Assembly (NCBI RefSeq): GCF_001485215.1
Contig: NZ_BBWW01000001.1
Coordinates: 2,852,001-2,916,000 of the forward strand
Reading direction: 5' to 3'
Length of the DNA stretch: 64,000 nt
From: Leptolyngbya sp. NIES-2104
GTDB taxonomy: Bacteria; Cyanobacteriota; Cyanobacteriia; Leptolyngbyales; Leptolyngbyaceae
The notes beneath the pieces are model-generated. The model saw only the letters and a program-made list of their open reading frames with translations. It ran no database searches and was not told the origin of the DNA. Each line of letters starts with the position of its first letter. Position 1 is the stretch's first letter. The position numbers were made by a program, and so were the translations under genes. Shown in pieces: positions 19,126 to 28,456 of this stretch.

Positions 19126-19827
19126 TTATTCGTCTGCGATCGCTAACGGTTGCTTCGTACTGGTCGCAATCACATTCATCGCATCCGGGCTGACAATTCC
19201 ACCAGAAATAATCACCTTGAACGCATCCTCGATCGGCATCGATAAGTTAATCACATCGGATTCAGGCACAACCGCATACCAGCCTGTGGTCGGGTTTGGA
19301 GTCGTCGGAATGAAGACGCTCAGCATATCGTGATTGAAATGTGATTGGACTTCAGCCCCGATCGCACCTGTCACAAAGCCAAGCGACCAAACGCCTTGAC
19401 GTGGATATTCGACTAAAACCACGCGACGAAACTTCCCGCTCGAATCGCGCAGAACGGTTTCTAGAAGTTGCTTCAGCGTTTTGTAGATCGCGCCCGCTAA
19501 TGGGATTGCCTGCAAAACTTGTTCGCCCACATCCAACAGCCAGCGACCCGCGATATTTCGCGCCATCAGTCCGATAAATAGGATGCTGAGTAGCGGAACT
19601 GCCAAACCAACGAGGAAATTGAGCAGATTCACCAACAGCGGATTCAAGCCGTCGAAAGGGTTCAACTGCTTTGGAACACGGGTGAGAAAATTGATCACCC
19701 AATTCGCGATCGTGTAAGTCAGCCAGATTGTTGTCGCCAAGGGGATAACGACGAGCAACCCAGCGATCAGATCATTCTTGAGATCTTGTTTGAGACGATG
19801 GATCACAGACACTCTACTCTCCTTCAT
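19126..19827 (-). CDS. DUF502 family membrane protein
   Basis: A 233-residue integral membrane protein of the DUF502 family. The first helix is LIAGLLVVIPLATTIWLTY (residues about 18-36), a second hydrophobic block is at about 64-92 (LLNFLVGLAVPLLSILFIGLM), and the rest is a soluble beta-rich domain containing the family signatures PLAGAIYKTLKQL, VLVEYPRQGVWSLGFVTG and PTTPNPTTGW. The family is widespread in bacteria and chloroplasts (COV-like proteins of plants), with no assigned molecular activity. It begins ATG with no strong ribosome site. Likely in an operon with the HAD hydrolase downstream. Confidence 0.85.
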   Translation of the reverse strand: MKESRVSVIHRLKQDLKNDLIAGLLVVIPLATTIWLTYTIANWVINFLTRVPKQLNPFDGLNPLLVNLLNFLVGLAVPLLSILFIGLMARNIAGRWLLDVGEQVLQAIPLAGAIYKTLKQLLETVLRDSSGKFRRVVLVEYPRQGVWSLGFVTGAIGAEVQSHFNHDMLSVFIPTTPNPTTGWYAVVPESDVINLSMPIEDAFKVIISGGIVSPDAMNVIATSTKQPLAIADE

Positions 19828-20000
19828 CTGATGCCATCCATGCAGTTTGTAGAATCAAAATGGAGCGACTCTACAGTCTACATTTCTAGTTTTAAAGCTT
19901 GTAAAGAAATGTTGCAAGTTTAACCGGATTTCTAAGCTGTTAATCTCCTTAAATTTAACCATTGATCCCCGATCGACTATATCCGCACGTGATTGGTATA

Positions 20001-20858
20001 TTATTTTACATTTCGCAAGGATTCAACTTGCTTCGGTGCTTCGATAGGTAGATTTTTGAGTTCCCAAACCTTGAGCAGAATCAGATATTCGTAAAATGCC
20101 TGCAACAGACACCAGGTAAAACCGGGATAACCGTCGAAAATGCCGCCCAATAGGAAATACATATAAACGAATCGAATCAATGGGCGGAACGGTAAGCGGA
20201 GTGAGAAATCTTTTAGAGCGCGTCGCCGATCGACTTCTGATCGCCCGAAAAGTAGCGCGTTCCAGTTCACTGATCCGCTTTCGAGTTGGCGTAAAGTCTC
20301 GATCGCTTCATTCGTCGAATATCGATTGTGCTTATCAATCCAGCGATTAAATCCTTTCCCCGATGTGTAGTGCGGATACGTTTCTTCCAAAAATCCGGTC
20401 GTTCCTTCTACGACTTCGCGTTCTGTGTGCCCGTAATCGGTAAACCAAACTTTCTCACGCTGGAAAAGTCGTAATTGATAGCGCGGATATTGAGTACTGC
20501 GGCGAATCCATTTGCCCATAAACATGACACGCTCAGCCACATAGTATCCAGCGTGTTCGGCTTTCTGAATCGTATCGAGACATTCTTGAAATAACTCTGG
20601 AGTCATCCGCTCATCGGCTTCGAGAATGTACACCCAATCGTATTTCGCGGGAACCGATCGCAGCATCCAGGTTCGTTGTTTTCCGTGGCTCTCGAATTTG
20701 TGCTGAACGGTTCTAACTGGGTAAGACTCCGCGATCGATATTGTGCGATCGTCACTCAATGAATCCACCACAATCACATCATCCGACAACAACGCCGATT
20801 CAATACACGCCGCGATTTCGACTTCTTCGTTGTGAGTCAGGATGAAAATAGAAAACAT
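20001..20858 (-). CDS. Glycosyltransferase family 2 protein
   Basis: A 285-residue GT-A glycosyltransferase. The N terminus is MFSIFILTHNEEVEIAACI, the donor-binding Asp motif is in VIVVDSLSDDRTI, the DxD-equivalent is YILEADERM (residues about 88-96), and the acceptor segment is around YTSGKGFNRWIDKHNRYS. The fold and the GHTEREV/HNRYS elements resemble WaaE/KdtX-type LPS or cell-surface heptosyl/glucosyltransferases. The C-terminal region has one to two membrane-associated helices (LIRFVYMYFLLGGIFDG, WCLLQAFYEYLILLKV). I start at the ATG at 20858; the upstream MPTFCF residues of a longer frame are non-homologous. It is followed by the HpsJ-like gene on the same strand. Confidence 0.83.
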   Translation of the reverse strand: MFSIFILTHNEEVEIAACIESALLSDDVIVVDSLSDDRTISIAESYPVRTVQHKFESHGKQRTWMLRSVPAKYDWVYILEADERMTPELFQECLDTIQKAEHAGYYVAERVMFMGKWIRRSTQYPRYQLRLFQREKVWFTDYGHTEREVVEGTTGFLEETYPHYTSGKGFNRWIDKHNRYSTNEAIETLRQLESGSVNWNALLFGRSEVDRRRALKDFSLRLPFRPLIRFVYMYFLLGGIFDGYPGFTWCLLQAFYEYLILLKVWELKNLPIEAPKQVESLRNVK

Positions 20859-20936
20859 AAAACAAAAAGTGGGCAAAAGGGATCAGTTTCTAGTTCTCCC
20901 CTTTTGCCCACTTCATCTTTCAGATGTTTGGCTAAT

Positions 20937-21755
20937 TTACCGCATTACGGGTTTCCGCTTGCCGCCCAAAACTCCCATTTCTTTCAAACCGACCCAACCG
21001 ACAATGAAATAAGCCAGCGACAAGAGCAAGCTATTGATACCAACTTGTACGCCATTTTTCCAGAAGCGGCTTCTTGCATCATTTTCAGCAGTCTGACGGC
21101 GTTCGCGCAATCCGGTCAGTTGCTGATTACGGAATTCTTTAGCGCGATCGGCAACTGAATTCGGGTTCGCTTTGAGCGCTTGCAGTTCCTTTTGAGCGCG
21201 TCTTGCTTGTTCAAGTTGGTCGCCTTTTAATTGACCACTTGCGATCGCGGCATCGATTTGCTTTAACTGGTCGTCAAGCTGTTTTGCTTGGTTCGGGTCA
21301 CGGAGCGCTGCTGTGATCTGCTGCTGGCGCTGCTGCACTTGAACATCGAGTTGGGATTCAGCGTCCTTAGCTTCGCGATCGATGCGTTCCAATTCTTGAT
21401 CCGAGACTTGGCGCGTGTTGTTGAGATGTAGCGGAAACGCCGCTAGAAACAGCAAACCAAGCAGCAGCGATAGCAGTAGTGCCCAGAAGCGGAAGGTTCC
21501 AAACGGCTTACCGCGATCGCCCGAAGCAAGCGAACCATGTTCGAGAAACGAACCCGTAAATATAAAGCCAAGACCGACTAAAGGAACAATACCGCGATCG
21601 ACTAACTGCGCGATCACGGCAACAAACCAAGTCTTGTCAGAAAAATTGGGTGGAAACAAAATCGACAAATAGTTCACCAGCGCTGACACAATCAAAATTA
21701 TGCCAATTAGACGGAGAACAAAGGGGGCTGTAGGAAGAGAATTCGTTGCTTTCAT
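20937..21755 (-). CDS. HpsJ-family membrane/coiled-coil protein
   Basis: A 272-residue protein with two hydrophobic blocks near the N terminus (about residues 13-33, 43-66), a third at about 87-108, a long central helical region rich in Gln, Glu and Arg (about 115-235) that should form a coiled coil, and a final transmembrane helix (about 240-258, LLLSLAYFIVGWVGL). This arrangement matches proteins named HpsJ, linked in Nostoc to hormogonium polysaccharide secretion. The family match is by pattern memory, so the name is tentative. It lies 79 bases upstream of the GT2 gene on the same strand, which fits an export or surface-glycan role. The 332-base interval upstream of it holds no gene. Confidence 0.6.
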   Translation of the reverse strand: MKATNSLPTAPFVLRLIGIILIVSALVNYLSILFPPNFSDKTWFVAVIAQLVDRGIVPLVGLGFIFTGSFLEHGSLASGDRGKPFGTFRFWALLLSLLLGLLFLAAFPLHLNNTRQVSDQELERIDREAKDAESQLDVQVQQRQQQITAALRDPNQAKQLDDQLKQIDAAIASGQLKGDQLEQARRAQKELQALKANPNSVADRAKEFRNQQLTGLRERRQTAENDARSRFWKNGVQVGINSLLLSLAYFIVGWVGLKEMGVLGGKRKPVMR

Positions 21756-22087
21756 CGGACGTTTAAAGTTCTAACGGTGGTCTACGGCATCGCAAATGGC
21801 TCAAATCTATTCGGGCAATTGAAGCATTCGCGCAAATTTTCTAGTGTTCAACGTAAAGTAGCTTTAGAAACTCAGTCATTTTACATGGCTTATTACACGA
21901 TTCAAGCGCAGGAACACCGAAGAAAATTCAAGTGATTCAAAGAATGAATGGAATTTGGATTTGAAACTGTACGCCGCAAGTAGAGGGTAACATTGCAGCG
22001 CTTAGAAATCACAAGGTTTTTTTACTTGAAACATCAGGGGCTTTGGCTTTATGTTGTCGATCAATTGATTTAGTTCCCGCCTCCCCA
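21756..22087. other. 332-bp gene-free interval between divergent genes
   Basis: It separates the HpsJ-like gene (minus) from the beta-propeller gene (plus) and must hold both promoters. It is AT-rich with a few short ATG frames (longest 16 codons near 21883), none convincing. No repeat, riboswitch or RNA gene was seen. Confidence 0.5.
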
Positions 22088-22867
22088 ATGATTCAAGTTT
22101 CTGTGATTGCTTCCAAGCTAAATATCTATACACTCCAAAGTGTGGCGGTCAGTAAAGATAGCGTGATTGTACCGACGCTCGATGGACAATTGCTGAGAGT
22201 TACACTCGATGGAAAAAGCACGTCGATCGTCAATTTAGTCCAGGCTGAATTAGGCGTGCCGTTCGGAATTGTCGAACAAGAACAAGATTTAATCGTGACC
22301 GTTTCCGGCTATTTGCCACAGCATTATTTATTAAGAGTGAAATCGGATGGCAAAGTTGAAACGATCGCTGATTTAACCCAACGCAGCGGATTCTACGGAG
22401 CGCCCTTTGGTGTCACTCTTGACCAAAATAGCTATCTTGTCACGATTTCAACCGATGTCGTCGAATCGAGCAGCGAACTGATTCGAGTCAGTCGAGATGG
22501 AAAAATTAGCCCGATCGCGAATTTAACAAAGTTCGGCAATCCATTCGGTCTAGTCGTTCAAAATCAATCGATCGTGGTTGCTCAATCCTACGGACAACTG
22601 GTACGAGTCGAAAAAGGAGAGGCAACCGCGATCGTAGATCTCAAAGCGCAAGGATTCGGAATTCCGTTCGATGTCACGATTTGGCGCGATCGCTTAACTG
22701 CCACGACGAATTCTGGGCTAGTTGTGCAGGTGGACGAAAACGGTAAGGTGAATACGATCGCCGATTTAGCCAAAGCCAAATATCAGATTCCGTCTGGTAT
22801 TGCGACATTCGGCAAGGATTTGGTCGTGACGACGAATGGCGGCTTTCTCTTAAGAATTTCTGCATAG
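22088..22867 (+). CDS. Hypothetical beta-propeller protein
   Basis: A 259-residue soluble protein built from five or so copies of a roughly 45-50 residue blade: a turn of the form LVRVxxDGKxxxIAxLxxxxxG.PFGV followed by a strand such as DLIVTVSGY. Examples are IVNLVQAELGVPFGIV, IADLTQRSGFYGAPFGVT, IANLTKFGNPFGLV, IVDLKAQGFGIPFDVT and IADLAKAKYQIPSGIA. This is the pattern of NHL/SMP-30-like propellers; the ScyD/ScyE proteins of scytonemin loci have related architecture, but no scytonemin gene is here. No signal peptide is seen if the ATG at 22088 is used; a TTG at 22043 would add 15 non-hydrophobic residues. Function unknown. Confidence 0.7.
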   Translation: MIQVSVIASKLNIYTLQSVAVSKDSVIVPTLDGQLLRVTLDGKSTSIVNLVQAELGVPFGIVEQEQDLIVTVSGYLPQHYLLRVKSDGKVETIADLTQRSGFYGAPFGVTLDQNSYLVTISTDVVESSSELIRVSRDGKISPIANLTKFGNPFGLVVQNQSIVVAQSYGQLVRVEKGEATAIVDLKAQGFGIPFDVTIWRDRLTATTNSGLVVQVDENGKVNTIADLAKAKYQIPSGIATFGKDLVVTTNGGFLLRISA

Positions 22868-22952
22868 CTGCTTCTGTTACAAATCACAGCAAAGTGGCAA
22901 GACTAGGGTTACAAATTCCCCTGTTCCCCATGCTGCGAAGGAGCGACGATCG

Positions 22953-23846
22953 ATGGAATATTCCATTCCAGAACTAGAACCAATCAGCCGCCAATTTATG
23001 ACGCTCGATCGACCGAAGAAAACGAAAATGCTGGTGGTCGATGACGAACCGGATAATCTCGATCTGCTGTACCGGACATTCCGCCGCGATTTTCATGTTC
23101 TGAAAGCAGAAAGCGGAGTTCATGCCCTGCAACTCCTCGCGGAAGAAGGCGAAGTTGCGGTGATTATCTCCGATCAGCGAATGCCTGAAATGAAGGGTAC
23201 AGAATTCCTCAGCCGCACTGTACCTCAGTTTCCCGATACGATGCGGATCATTCTTACAGGCTTTACCGATGTCGAAGATTTAGTCGAAGCGATTAACTCT
23301 GGACAAGTTTACAAGTACATCACGAAGCCCTGGGACCCGAACGAACTTAAAACAGTCGTACAACGGGCAGCCGAAACTTACGAATTATTGAAACAGCGGA
23401 CAGAAGAATTACGCCGATCGCAATCTCAAACCGCTTTGTTATCCACGATCGTTTCTGTCGCCCAAAATGCCAGCAGCATCGAAAGCACATTAGATCCGAT
23501 CGCGGTTGCCTTCGGTCAGAGCTTTTCTGCGGACTGCTGTATGATTCAACTGATTGAAAACGGTGCATTGACCCAATTTGGCAGTCACGGAACGAGCGGC
23601 GATTTAGATTTAACAAAATCTGAACGTGCTAAGGAAGCGATCGCGACTCAAAAAATGCAGGTTGTCCCCGAAACTGAGGGCGCACAGTTGATCGTTCCGG
23701 TGACGCTCCGGGGTGAAGTTCTCGCAGTTCTTTCTCTCCAGTGGAAACACACTCAAAGCCTGAGAGAAGATGAACTTTTATTGCTTCATCTCTCGGCTCA
23801 GCAAGTCGCGCTGGCGTTGACTTGCACTCGTTCGATCGCTGCTTAA
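22953..23846 (+). CDS. Response regulator with GAF domain
   Basis: A 297-residue signalling protein. Residues about 22-140 are a CheY-type receiver: MLVVDDEPDNLDLLY (acidic pair), the phosphoacceptor in AVIISDQRMPEMKG, Thr in ILTGFTD and Lys in YKYITKPWDPNEL, a form typical of RpfG/HD-GYP-style response regulators. A short coiled coil (LKQRTEELRRSQ) links it to a GAF domain at about 170-290 (DCCMIQLI, LIVPVTLRGEVLAVLSLQW). There is no HD-GYP, GGDEF, kinase or HTH output domain, so the output is probably by protein interaction. A GAAGGAG ribosome site precedes the ATG. The cognate kinase is not in the window. Confidence 0.87.
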   Translation: MEYSIPELEPISRQFMTLDRPKKTKMLVVDDEPDNLDLLYRTFRRDFHVLKAESGVHALQLLAEEGEVAVIISDQRMPEMKGTEFLSRTVPQFPDTMRIILTGFTDVEDLVEAINSGQVYKYITKPWDPNELKTVVQRAAETYELLKQRTEELRRSQSQTALLSTIVSVAQNASSIESTLDPIAVAFGQSFSADCCMIQLIENGALTQFGSHGTSGDLDLTKSERAKEAIATQKMQVVPETEGAQLIVPVTLRGEVLAVLSLQWKHTQSLREDELLLLHLSAQQVALALTCTRSIAA

Positions 23847-23852
23847 TTTCAA

Positions 23853-23945
23853 ATGATGAGTGACTTCTCTAAAATTGCCCGTCCCAAGTGAACCTTCTGA
23901 AACTTAGAATTTTAAGAAGAACAGTTTTAGAGAAGCGCTCATCAT
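23853..23945 (+). repeat. 93-bp element with 20-bp imperfect inverted ends upstream of menG
   Basis: ATGATGAG then TGA then CTTCTCTAAAA (23853-23874) is matched at 23925-23945 by TTTTAGAGAAG, CG, CTCATCAT. The right arm ends two bases before the menG start codon. The loop contains a second weaker stem (CTTCT ... AGAAG). It may be a miniature inverted-repeat element or a leader that folds over the menG ribosome-binding region. Confidence 0.6.
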
Positions 23946-23947
23946 AA

Positions 23948-24640
23948 ATGAATTCTGATCATATTCAAGCGTTATTCGATCGGATTGCCCCGGTCTACGA
24001 TGAACTCAACAACGGTCTGAGCTTCGGACAGCACCGCATTTGGAAGCAAATGACCGTCAAGTGGAGCGCTGCAAAACCGGGGGATACTGCCCTCGATCTA
24101 TGTTGTGGCAGTGGCGATCTTGCCCAAATGCTGGCGGAAAAAGTCGGCAAAACCGGAGCCGTTTACGGTGTTGATTTTTCTGCGGCTCAATTGGAAGTGG
24201 CACGCGATCGATCTGAACGTCGCTGCATTAAACCTTCAATTCAGTGGATCAAGTCCGATGTTCTAAATCTCCCCTTTGCTGACAATCATTTCGATTGCGC
24301 CACAATGGGCTACGGTCTAAGGAACGTCGTCGATATTCTTGGCAGCTTAAAAGAAATTCATCGAGTTCTCAAACCACGAGCAAAGGCGGCAATTTTGGAT
24401 ATGCACCGCCCAGATAGCGCATGGATTCGCTCTTTTCAGCAGTGGTATCTTGATGAAGTTGTCGTTCCGGCGGCTCAGAGACTCGGCTTCACTGAGGAAT
24501 ATGCCTATATTGCGCCGAGTCTAGACAAATTCCCGACTGGGACAGAGCAAGTTCGGCTTGCCGACCAAGCAGGTTTCTCTTCTGCCACCCATTACCCGAT
24601 CGCGGGCGGTACGATGGGAGTATTGGTCGTTACAAAATAG
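23948..24640 (+). CDS. menG: MenG/UbiE quinone C-methyltransferase
   Basis: A 230-residue SAM-dependent methyltransferase of the UbiE/MenG family. In cyanobacteria this enzyme methylates demethylphylloquinone, the last step of phylloquinone (photosystem I A1 cofactor) synthesis. Family signatures are FDRIAPVYDELNNGLSFGQH at the start, motif I in ALDLCCGSGDLAQML, the KSDVLNLPFADNHFDCATM segment and GYGLRNVVD. Length is normal. A long inverted repeat occupies the leader and no good ribosome site is visible. A phytol kinase gene (42201) and a VTE6-like gene (61282), both in phytol salvage that feeds phylloquinone and tocopherol synthesis, are also in the window. Confidence 0.9.
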   Translation: MNSDHIQALFDRIAPVYDELNNGLSFGQHRIWKQMTVKWSAAKPGDTALDLCCGSGDLAQMLAEKVGKTGAVYGVDFSAAQLEVARDRSERRCIKPSIQWIKSDVLNLPFADNHFDCATMGYGLRNVVDILGSLKEIHRVLKPRAKAAILDMHRPDSAWIRSFQQWYLDEVVVPAAQRLGFTEEYAYIAPSLDKFPTGTEQVRLADQAGFSSATHYPIAGGTMGVLVVTK

Positions 24641-24678
24641 CGCGATCGCTTTTTCACCCTTCATTTTTTTGAACCCCT

Positions 24679-25908
24679 GTGGATCTTTCGACGCTCTGGC
24701 TTTTTGTTGGTCCTCCTGTAGTTGGCGGAGTCATTGGCTACTTCACCAACGATATTGCGATTAAGATGCTGTTCCGCCCGTATCGAGCGCTTTATGTTGG
24801 CAGGCGGCGGCTTCCGTTTACGCCGGGTTTGATTCCTCGAAATCAGGAACGGTTAGCAAAGCGGATCTCTGACACGATTATGGGATCGTTGCTGACTCCT
24901 GACGAGTTGCAAAATTTGGCGCGGCGATTGTTGCAAACTGAGCGGGTTCAGTCAGCGATTCTTTGGTTATTACAATTAGCGATCGATCAAGTTCAAGCCG
25001 ATACAGAGCAAAAGAGCGCCAAAATTCTCGGCAATATTCTAAAAGATTTGTTTGGGCAATCCTTACCGCGACTGCTCAAGATTTTAGCGCGTCAAGAAGA
25101 ATTTCTCGAAGACCAGCTAAATCACATTTTTGATCAAGTCATTCTAGAATTTCAGCTTACTGAAGAGCAGGCAGAAAAATTGTCAGAATGGCTAATCCAA
25201 ACGGTCATTCCGCCTGATACTTTGCGTCAAACATTGGTGGATTTTTTGACCGATCGTAATATTCAAGTAATCGATGAAGGCTTCCGAGAAAAAACAAGCG
25301 GAACTTATTGGGTCGTAGCGAATTTATTCGGGGTTCGGAATACCTTAACTCGATTAAGAACGTTCTGCTTAGATGAAAAAGAAGCCAGTAATTCTGTGTT
25401 ATCAGAATTACTGTTTTCACTCGGTGTTAAACAGCGATTTAAAGAGTGGCTGCAAAATGTTTCACTGCAAAATCTTCCTGTTTCTACAGTAAGACAACTC
25501 CGCAAAACAATGCGTGATAGTGTTCGACATTATCTTCAAGATCGAGGCTCAGAAGTTTTGCAAGGATTGAGTGCTTCGGTCGATTGGGAGAATGTCTCTT
25601 CTGTAGTGCTGAATCGCTTACAAACTTCTCAAGCCGTTACTTCTTCTTTAGAACTTGTTAGCGAAGAATTAGCACTCATTTTAGAGCGCTACTTAGAGAA
25701 AGACTTAGAAAATATTGTGGCTCAGGCGATTCCAATCCTAAACATTGATCAGGTGATTATCGATCGAGTAAAAGCTACTTCTCCAGCCGATCTAGAAGGT
25801 GCAATTAACGGAATTGTTCGGAGTGAACTACAAGCGATCGTCAATCTCGGCGGAATTTTAGGCTTTCTAATCGGTGCACTTCAATCTGCTTCTCTCCTAA
25901 TCCGTTGA
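24679..25908 (+). CDS. DUF445 family membrane-associated protein
   Basis: A 409-residue DUF445 (YheB-type) protein. The first segment has the family signature [20 protein letters not shown] with [20 protein letters not shown], in which [15 protein letters not shown] is the best-conserved block. The middle is long and helical, and the C terminus ([19 protein letters not shown]) is a membrane-anchoring hairpin. The start is GTG with no clear ribosome site. The family has no biochemical role assigned. The gene is convergent with rsgA and overlaps it by 12 bases at the stop codons. Confidence 0.85.
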   Translation: MDLSTLWLFVGPPVVGGVIGYFTNDIAIKMLFRPYRALYVGRRRLPFTPGLIPRNQERLAKRISDTIMGSLLTPDELQNLARRLLQTERVQSAILWLLQLAIDQVQADTEQKSAKILGNILKDLFGQSLPRLLKILARQEEFLEDQLNHIFDQVILEFQLTEEQAEKLSEWLIQTVIPPDTLRQTLVDFLTDRNIQVIDEGFREKTSGTYWVVANLFGVRNTLTRLRTFCLDEKEASNSVLSELLFSLGVKQRFKEWLQNVSLQNLPVSTVRQLRKTMRDSVRHYLQDRGSEVLQGLSASVDWENVSSVVLNRLQTSQAVTSSLELVSEELALILERYLEKDLENIVAQAIPILNIDQVIIDRVKATSPADLEGAINGIVRSELQAIVNLGGILGFLIGALQSASLLIR

Positions 25909-26994
25909 ATCCTCTTCAGTGTCCTGCTCCTCGTTCTTCATCAGCTTATCAATATCGAGCTTCCGAAGAGATTGCTGCTGATTTTTACGGGATTCTCTCC
26001 GATATCTCTTGATGTCCAATCGTGGCTCATATTGTGTTCCTTTGAGTTTCAAAACTTCATCGGGATTAGATTGTTGATTTAGTTGGGTTTCGTATGCGAT
26101 CGCATCTTCCAAAAAGTCTAAATAATGCTCGTATCGCTCCCAATCTCCCCGCACAATACAACCAGGTTCGTCTCGATGTAAACAATTGCTAAACTGACAG
26201 CTTCCTTCTGCTAATTTTCGCCGCGCTTCTGGAAAATACTGCACCAATTCGCTCGGTAGACAATACAAATCTGGCTGATTAAATCCTGGCGTATCGGCTA
26301 ACAATCCACCTGTTGGAAGCTCAAATAATTCAACGTGTCGAGTGGTATGTCTGCCTTTTTCTAATTTTCCAGAAACAGTATTGACTCGCAAATCAGTGTT
26401 AGGAATCAATTGATTAATCAAACTGGATTTTCCAACACCGGAAGGACCAGAAGCAACCGTAATTTTCTGGTCTAAATACTGTTGTAGTTGAAGGAGTCCT
26501 ATCTGTTGACGCACACTGATAAAAATCGGATGGTAGCCCCATTCACCTAACCGATCCTTCCAATCTTGTTGCTCATCAATCGAAACTAAATCACTCTTAC
26601 TTAACGCTAAACAAACAGATACCCCGGTCGATTCAGCCTTGACTAAAAATCGACTTAATTGATAAGGCTCGATCGCTGGAGATGCCAAAGCAAACACGAG
26701 CAGAATTTGATCCACATTCGCGATCGGGGGACGGTCTAACTCTGATCGTCTCGAAAACACCTGTGAGATCGCGCCTCGATCGCCATTCCAATCCGGCTCC
26801 TCGATTAAAACGCGATCGCCCACCATCACCCGCTGTCCAATTTTCTTCAGCCGAGTCCGTCGAGTACAAAGCAGCATCGATTTTGGCAAAGACTCCTCTT
26901 GAAGCTTTACCTGATAAAAATTTGCTTGTACTGCCAGAACCGTACCTGTGATTTGCCGTGGCTGGTCTTCTTCCAAAATCTTGTCAGAACTCAT
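25897..26994 (-). CDS. rsgA: Ribosome small-subunit GTPase RsgA
   Basis: RsgA is a circularly permuted GTPase that checks late 30S subunit assembly. The order of GTPase motifs is permuted as expected: G4 (ALSKSDL), then G1 ([16 protein letters not shown]), then G3 (DTPGF), flanked by an N-terminal OB fold ([17 protein letters not shown]) and a C-terminal zinc-binding CxxxCxH-type segment seen as [14 protein letters not shown]. Start at the ATG at 26994 avoids overlap with tusA and gives a normal N terminus; a GTG/ATG at 27024 would add 10 residues. A short C-terminal extension (about 45 residues) is rich in basic and acidic residues. Minus-strand neighbours tusA and dnaJ may be co-transcribed. 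Confidence 0.92.
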   Translation of the reverse strand: MSSDKILEEDQPRQITGTVLAVQANFYQVKLQEESLPKSMLLCTRRTRLKKIGQRVMVGDRVLIEEPDWNGDRGAISQVFSRRSELDRPPIANVDQILLVFALASPAIEPYQLSRFLVKAESTGVSVCLALSKSDLVSIDEQQDWKDRLGEWGYHPIFISVRQQIGLLQLQQYLDQKITVASGPSGVGKSSLINQLIPNTDLRVNTVSGKLEKGRHTTRHVELFELPTGGLLADTPGFNQPDLYCLPSELVQYFPEARRKLAEGSCQFSNCLHRDEPGCIVRGDWERYEHYLDFLEDAIAYETQLNQQSNPDEVLKLKGTQYEPRLDIKRYRRESRKNQQQSLRKLDIDKLMKNEEQDTEEDSTD

Positions 26995-27001
26995 GGAAAG
27001 G

Positions 27002-27238
27002 TTAACGGCGAATTTTGACCGCAAAAAAGCTCGATCGATCTTCGATACTCTCGATCTTATAACCTTCCATCGTTAAGCTGTCGGGCACTTGCTCGATCGG
27101 CTCTCCCGGATCAAGCCAGACTTCGAGCAGCGATCCGGGAGCCATTTGCTCTAACCGTAATTTGGTGCGGACGAAATTAATCGGGCAAGGTGTCCCGCGC
27201 AAATCCATCTGCACGTCTGAAGTATCTGTCTGACTCAT
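27002..27238 (-). CDS. TusA-like sulfurtransferase
   Basis: A 78-residue protein of the TusA/SirA family, small sulfur carriers that hold a persulfide on a conserved Cys and pass it to partners in tRNA thiolation, molybdopterin synthesis or other sulfur transfer. The signature is [21 protein letters not shown], with the reactive Cys in the CP dipeptide, followed by the [16 protein letters not shown] beta-alpha unit. Its start codon overlaps the end of dnaJ by four bases, so the two are translationally linked. It is one of a conserved trio with dnaJ and rsgA in several cyanobacteria. Confidence 0.9.
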   Translation of the reverse strand: MSQTDTSDVQMDLRGTPCPINFVRTKLRLEQMAPGSLLEVWLDPGEPIEQVPDSLTMEGYKIESIEDRSSFFAVKIRR

Positions 27239-28365
27239 CCGCCGAAAATCTTCCCAATAAAACCTTCTACGCCACCTTTTCCGACTCGATCGCCTCGAAT
27301 CTTCGCCAATTTCTCCAACAATTCCCGCTCTTCCTGACTAATTCGCGTCGGAATGTCAACCGATACTGTAATCAAATGATCACCACGACTTACCGGATTT
27401 CCAAGCTTCGGAACCCCCTTGTTTTCCAGGGTTAGAACTGTTCCAGGTTGTGTCCCGACTGGAATGGTGAGTTCCTCTTCCCCATCCACTGTTTTGACCT
27501 CAATTCGAGATCCCAAAATTGCTTGAAGATAACTAATCTTCACTTCGGAGAGCACATTAATTCCGTCACGCTGAAAGTCGGGATCGTCATTAATGAAGAG
27601 ATAAACATACAAATCGCCCGCAGGACCACTTCGCTGTCCAGCATCTCCCTCACCGGACACTCTCAACCGAGTTCCATTATCAACCCCTGCCGGAATCGTG
27701 ATCTTCAGCTTCTTCGTTTCCTGCCGCTGTCCATTGCCACCGCAGACTTCGCACTTCTCTTCGATCATCTGTCCCGTCCCATTACAGGTCGGACAAACTG
27801 AAACCTGAGTGAAACTGCCGAACGGAGTGCGAGTTGCGCGACGAACTTGACCTGAACCTGTACAAGTGGTACAAGTCCGTGGACGAGTTCCTGGTTTTGC
27901 TCCGCTACCCGTACAGTTCGTACAAGTTTCTAAGTGGCTGATACGAATTTCTTTCTCGCCACCAAATACCGCTTCCCGAAAATCGAGCTTTAGATCTAAT
28001 CGCAGGTCATCGCCTCGAACTGGACCGCCGCGCCGCCGAGTTTGTCCTGCCGCTGTGCCACCAAACCCACTAAAGAAGCTCTCAAAGATATCCGCAATCC
28101 CGCCCATATCTCCGAAGTCTTGATAGCCGCCTGCACCAGCAGCAGAACCGACTCCAGCTTCACCAAAGCGATCGTATCTCGCCCGCACTTCCGGGTCAGA
28201 GATCACTTCATAAGCGCGGTTAATTTCTTTAAATCGCTCTTCTGCACCCGGCTCTTTGTTGACATCAGGGTGATATTTTCGGGCAAGGCGACGAAAGGCT
28301 TGCTTGACTTCTTCCTTGTCTGCATCACGCGAAACGCCAAGAATTTCGTAGTAATCACGAGCCAT
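27235..28365 (-). CDS. dnaJ: Chaperone DnaJ (type I)
   Basis: The 376-residue Hsp40 co-chaperone that delivers clients to DnaK and stimulates its ATPase. The J domain begins [20 protein letters not shown] with the HPD motif in ARKYHPDVN; a Gly/Phe-rich region (about residues 75-120) follows; four CxxCxGxG zinc repeats are seen as [24 protein letters not shown] and CEVCGGNG. The C-terminal client-binding domains are complete. It is 90 bases downstream of dnaK on the same strand with a hairpin between, and is followed by tusA with a four-base overlap. Confidence 0.96.
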   Translation of the reverse strand: MARDYYEILGVSRDADKEEVKQAFRRLARKYHPDVNKEPGAEERFKEINRAYEVISDPEVRARYDRFGEAGVGSAAGAGGYQDFGDMGGIADIFESFFSGFGGTAAGQTRRRGGPVRGDDLRLDLKLDFREAVFGGEKEIRISHLETCTNCTGSGAKPGTRPRTCTTCTGSGQVRRATRTPFGSFTQVSVCPTCNGTGQMIEEKCEVCGGNGQRQETKKLKITIPAGVDNGTRLRVSGEGDAGQRSGPAGDLYVYLFINDDPDFQRDGINVLSEVKISYLQAILGSRIEVKTVDGEEELTIPVGTQPGTVLTLENKGVPKLGNPVSRGDHLITVSVDIPTRISQEERELLEKLAKIRGDRVGKGGVEGFIGKIFGG

Positions 28366-28409
28366 AGGGTAGAGATTCAGGGGTAAGGGGGGCTGAACTA
28401 AAAGGAGGC

Positions 28410-28448
28410 GTAGGGTAACGATCTAGACTCCCTATATTACTACCCTAC
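28410..28448 (-). terminator. Hairpin between dnaK and dnaJ
   Basis: GTAGGGTA at 28410-28417 pairs with TACCCTAC at 28441-28448, separated by 23 bases. On the minus strand it lies after the dnaK stop and before dnaJ, without a strong T run, so it may attenuate rather than end transcription or may be an RNA processing site. Confidence 0.4.
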
Positions 28449-28456
28449 ACGCTCAA

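Noticed and set aside
24679-27024. Overlap of DUF445 and rsgA ends as an assembly fault
   Set aside because: The convergent genes share only 12 bases at their stops, which is normal in compact genomes; both proteins have complete family C termini.
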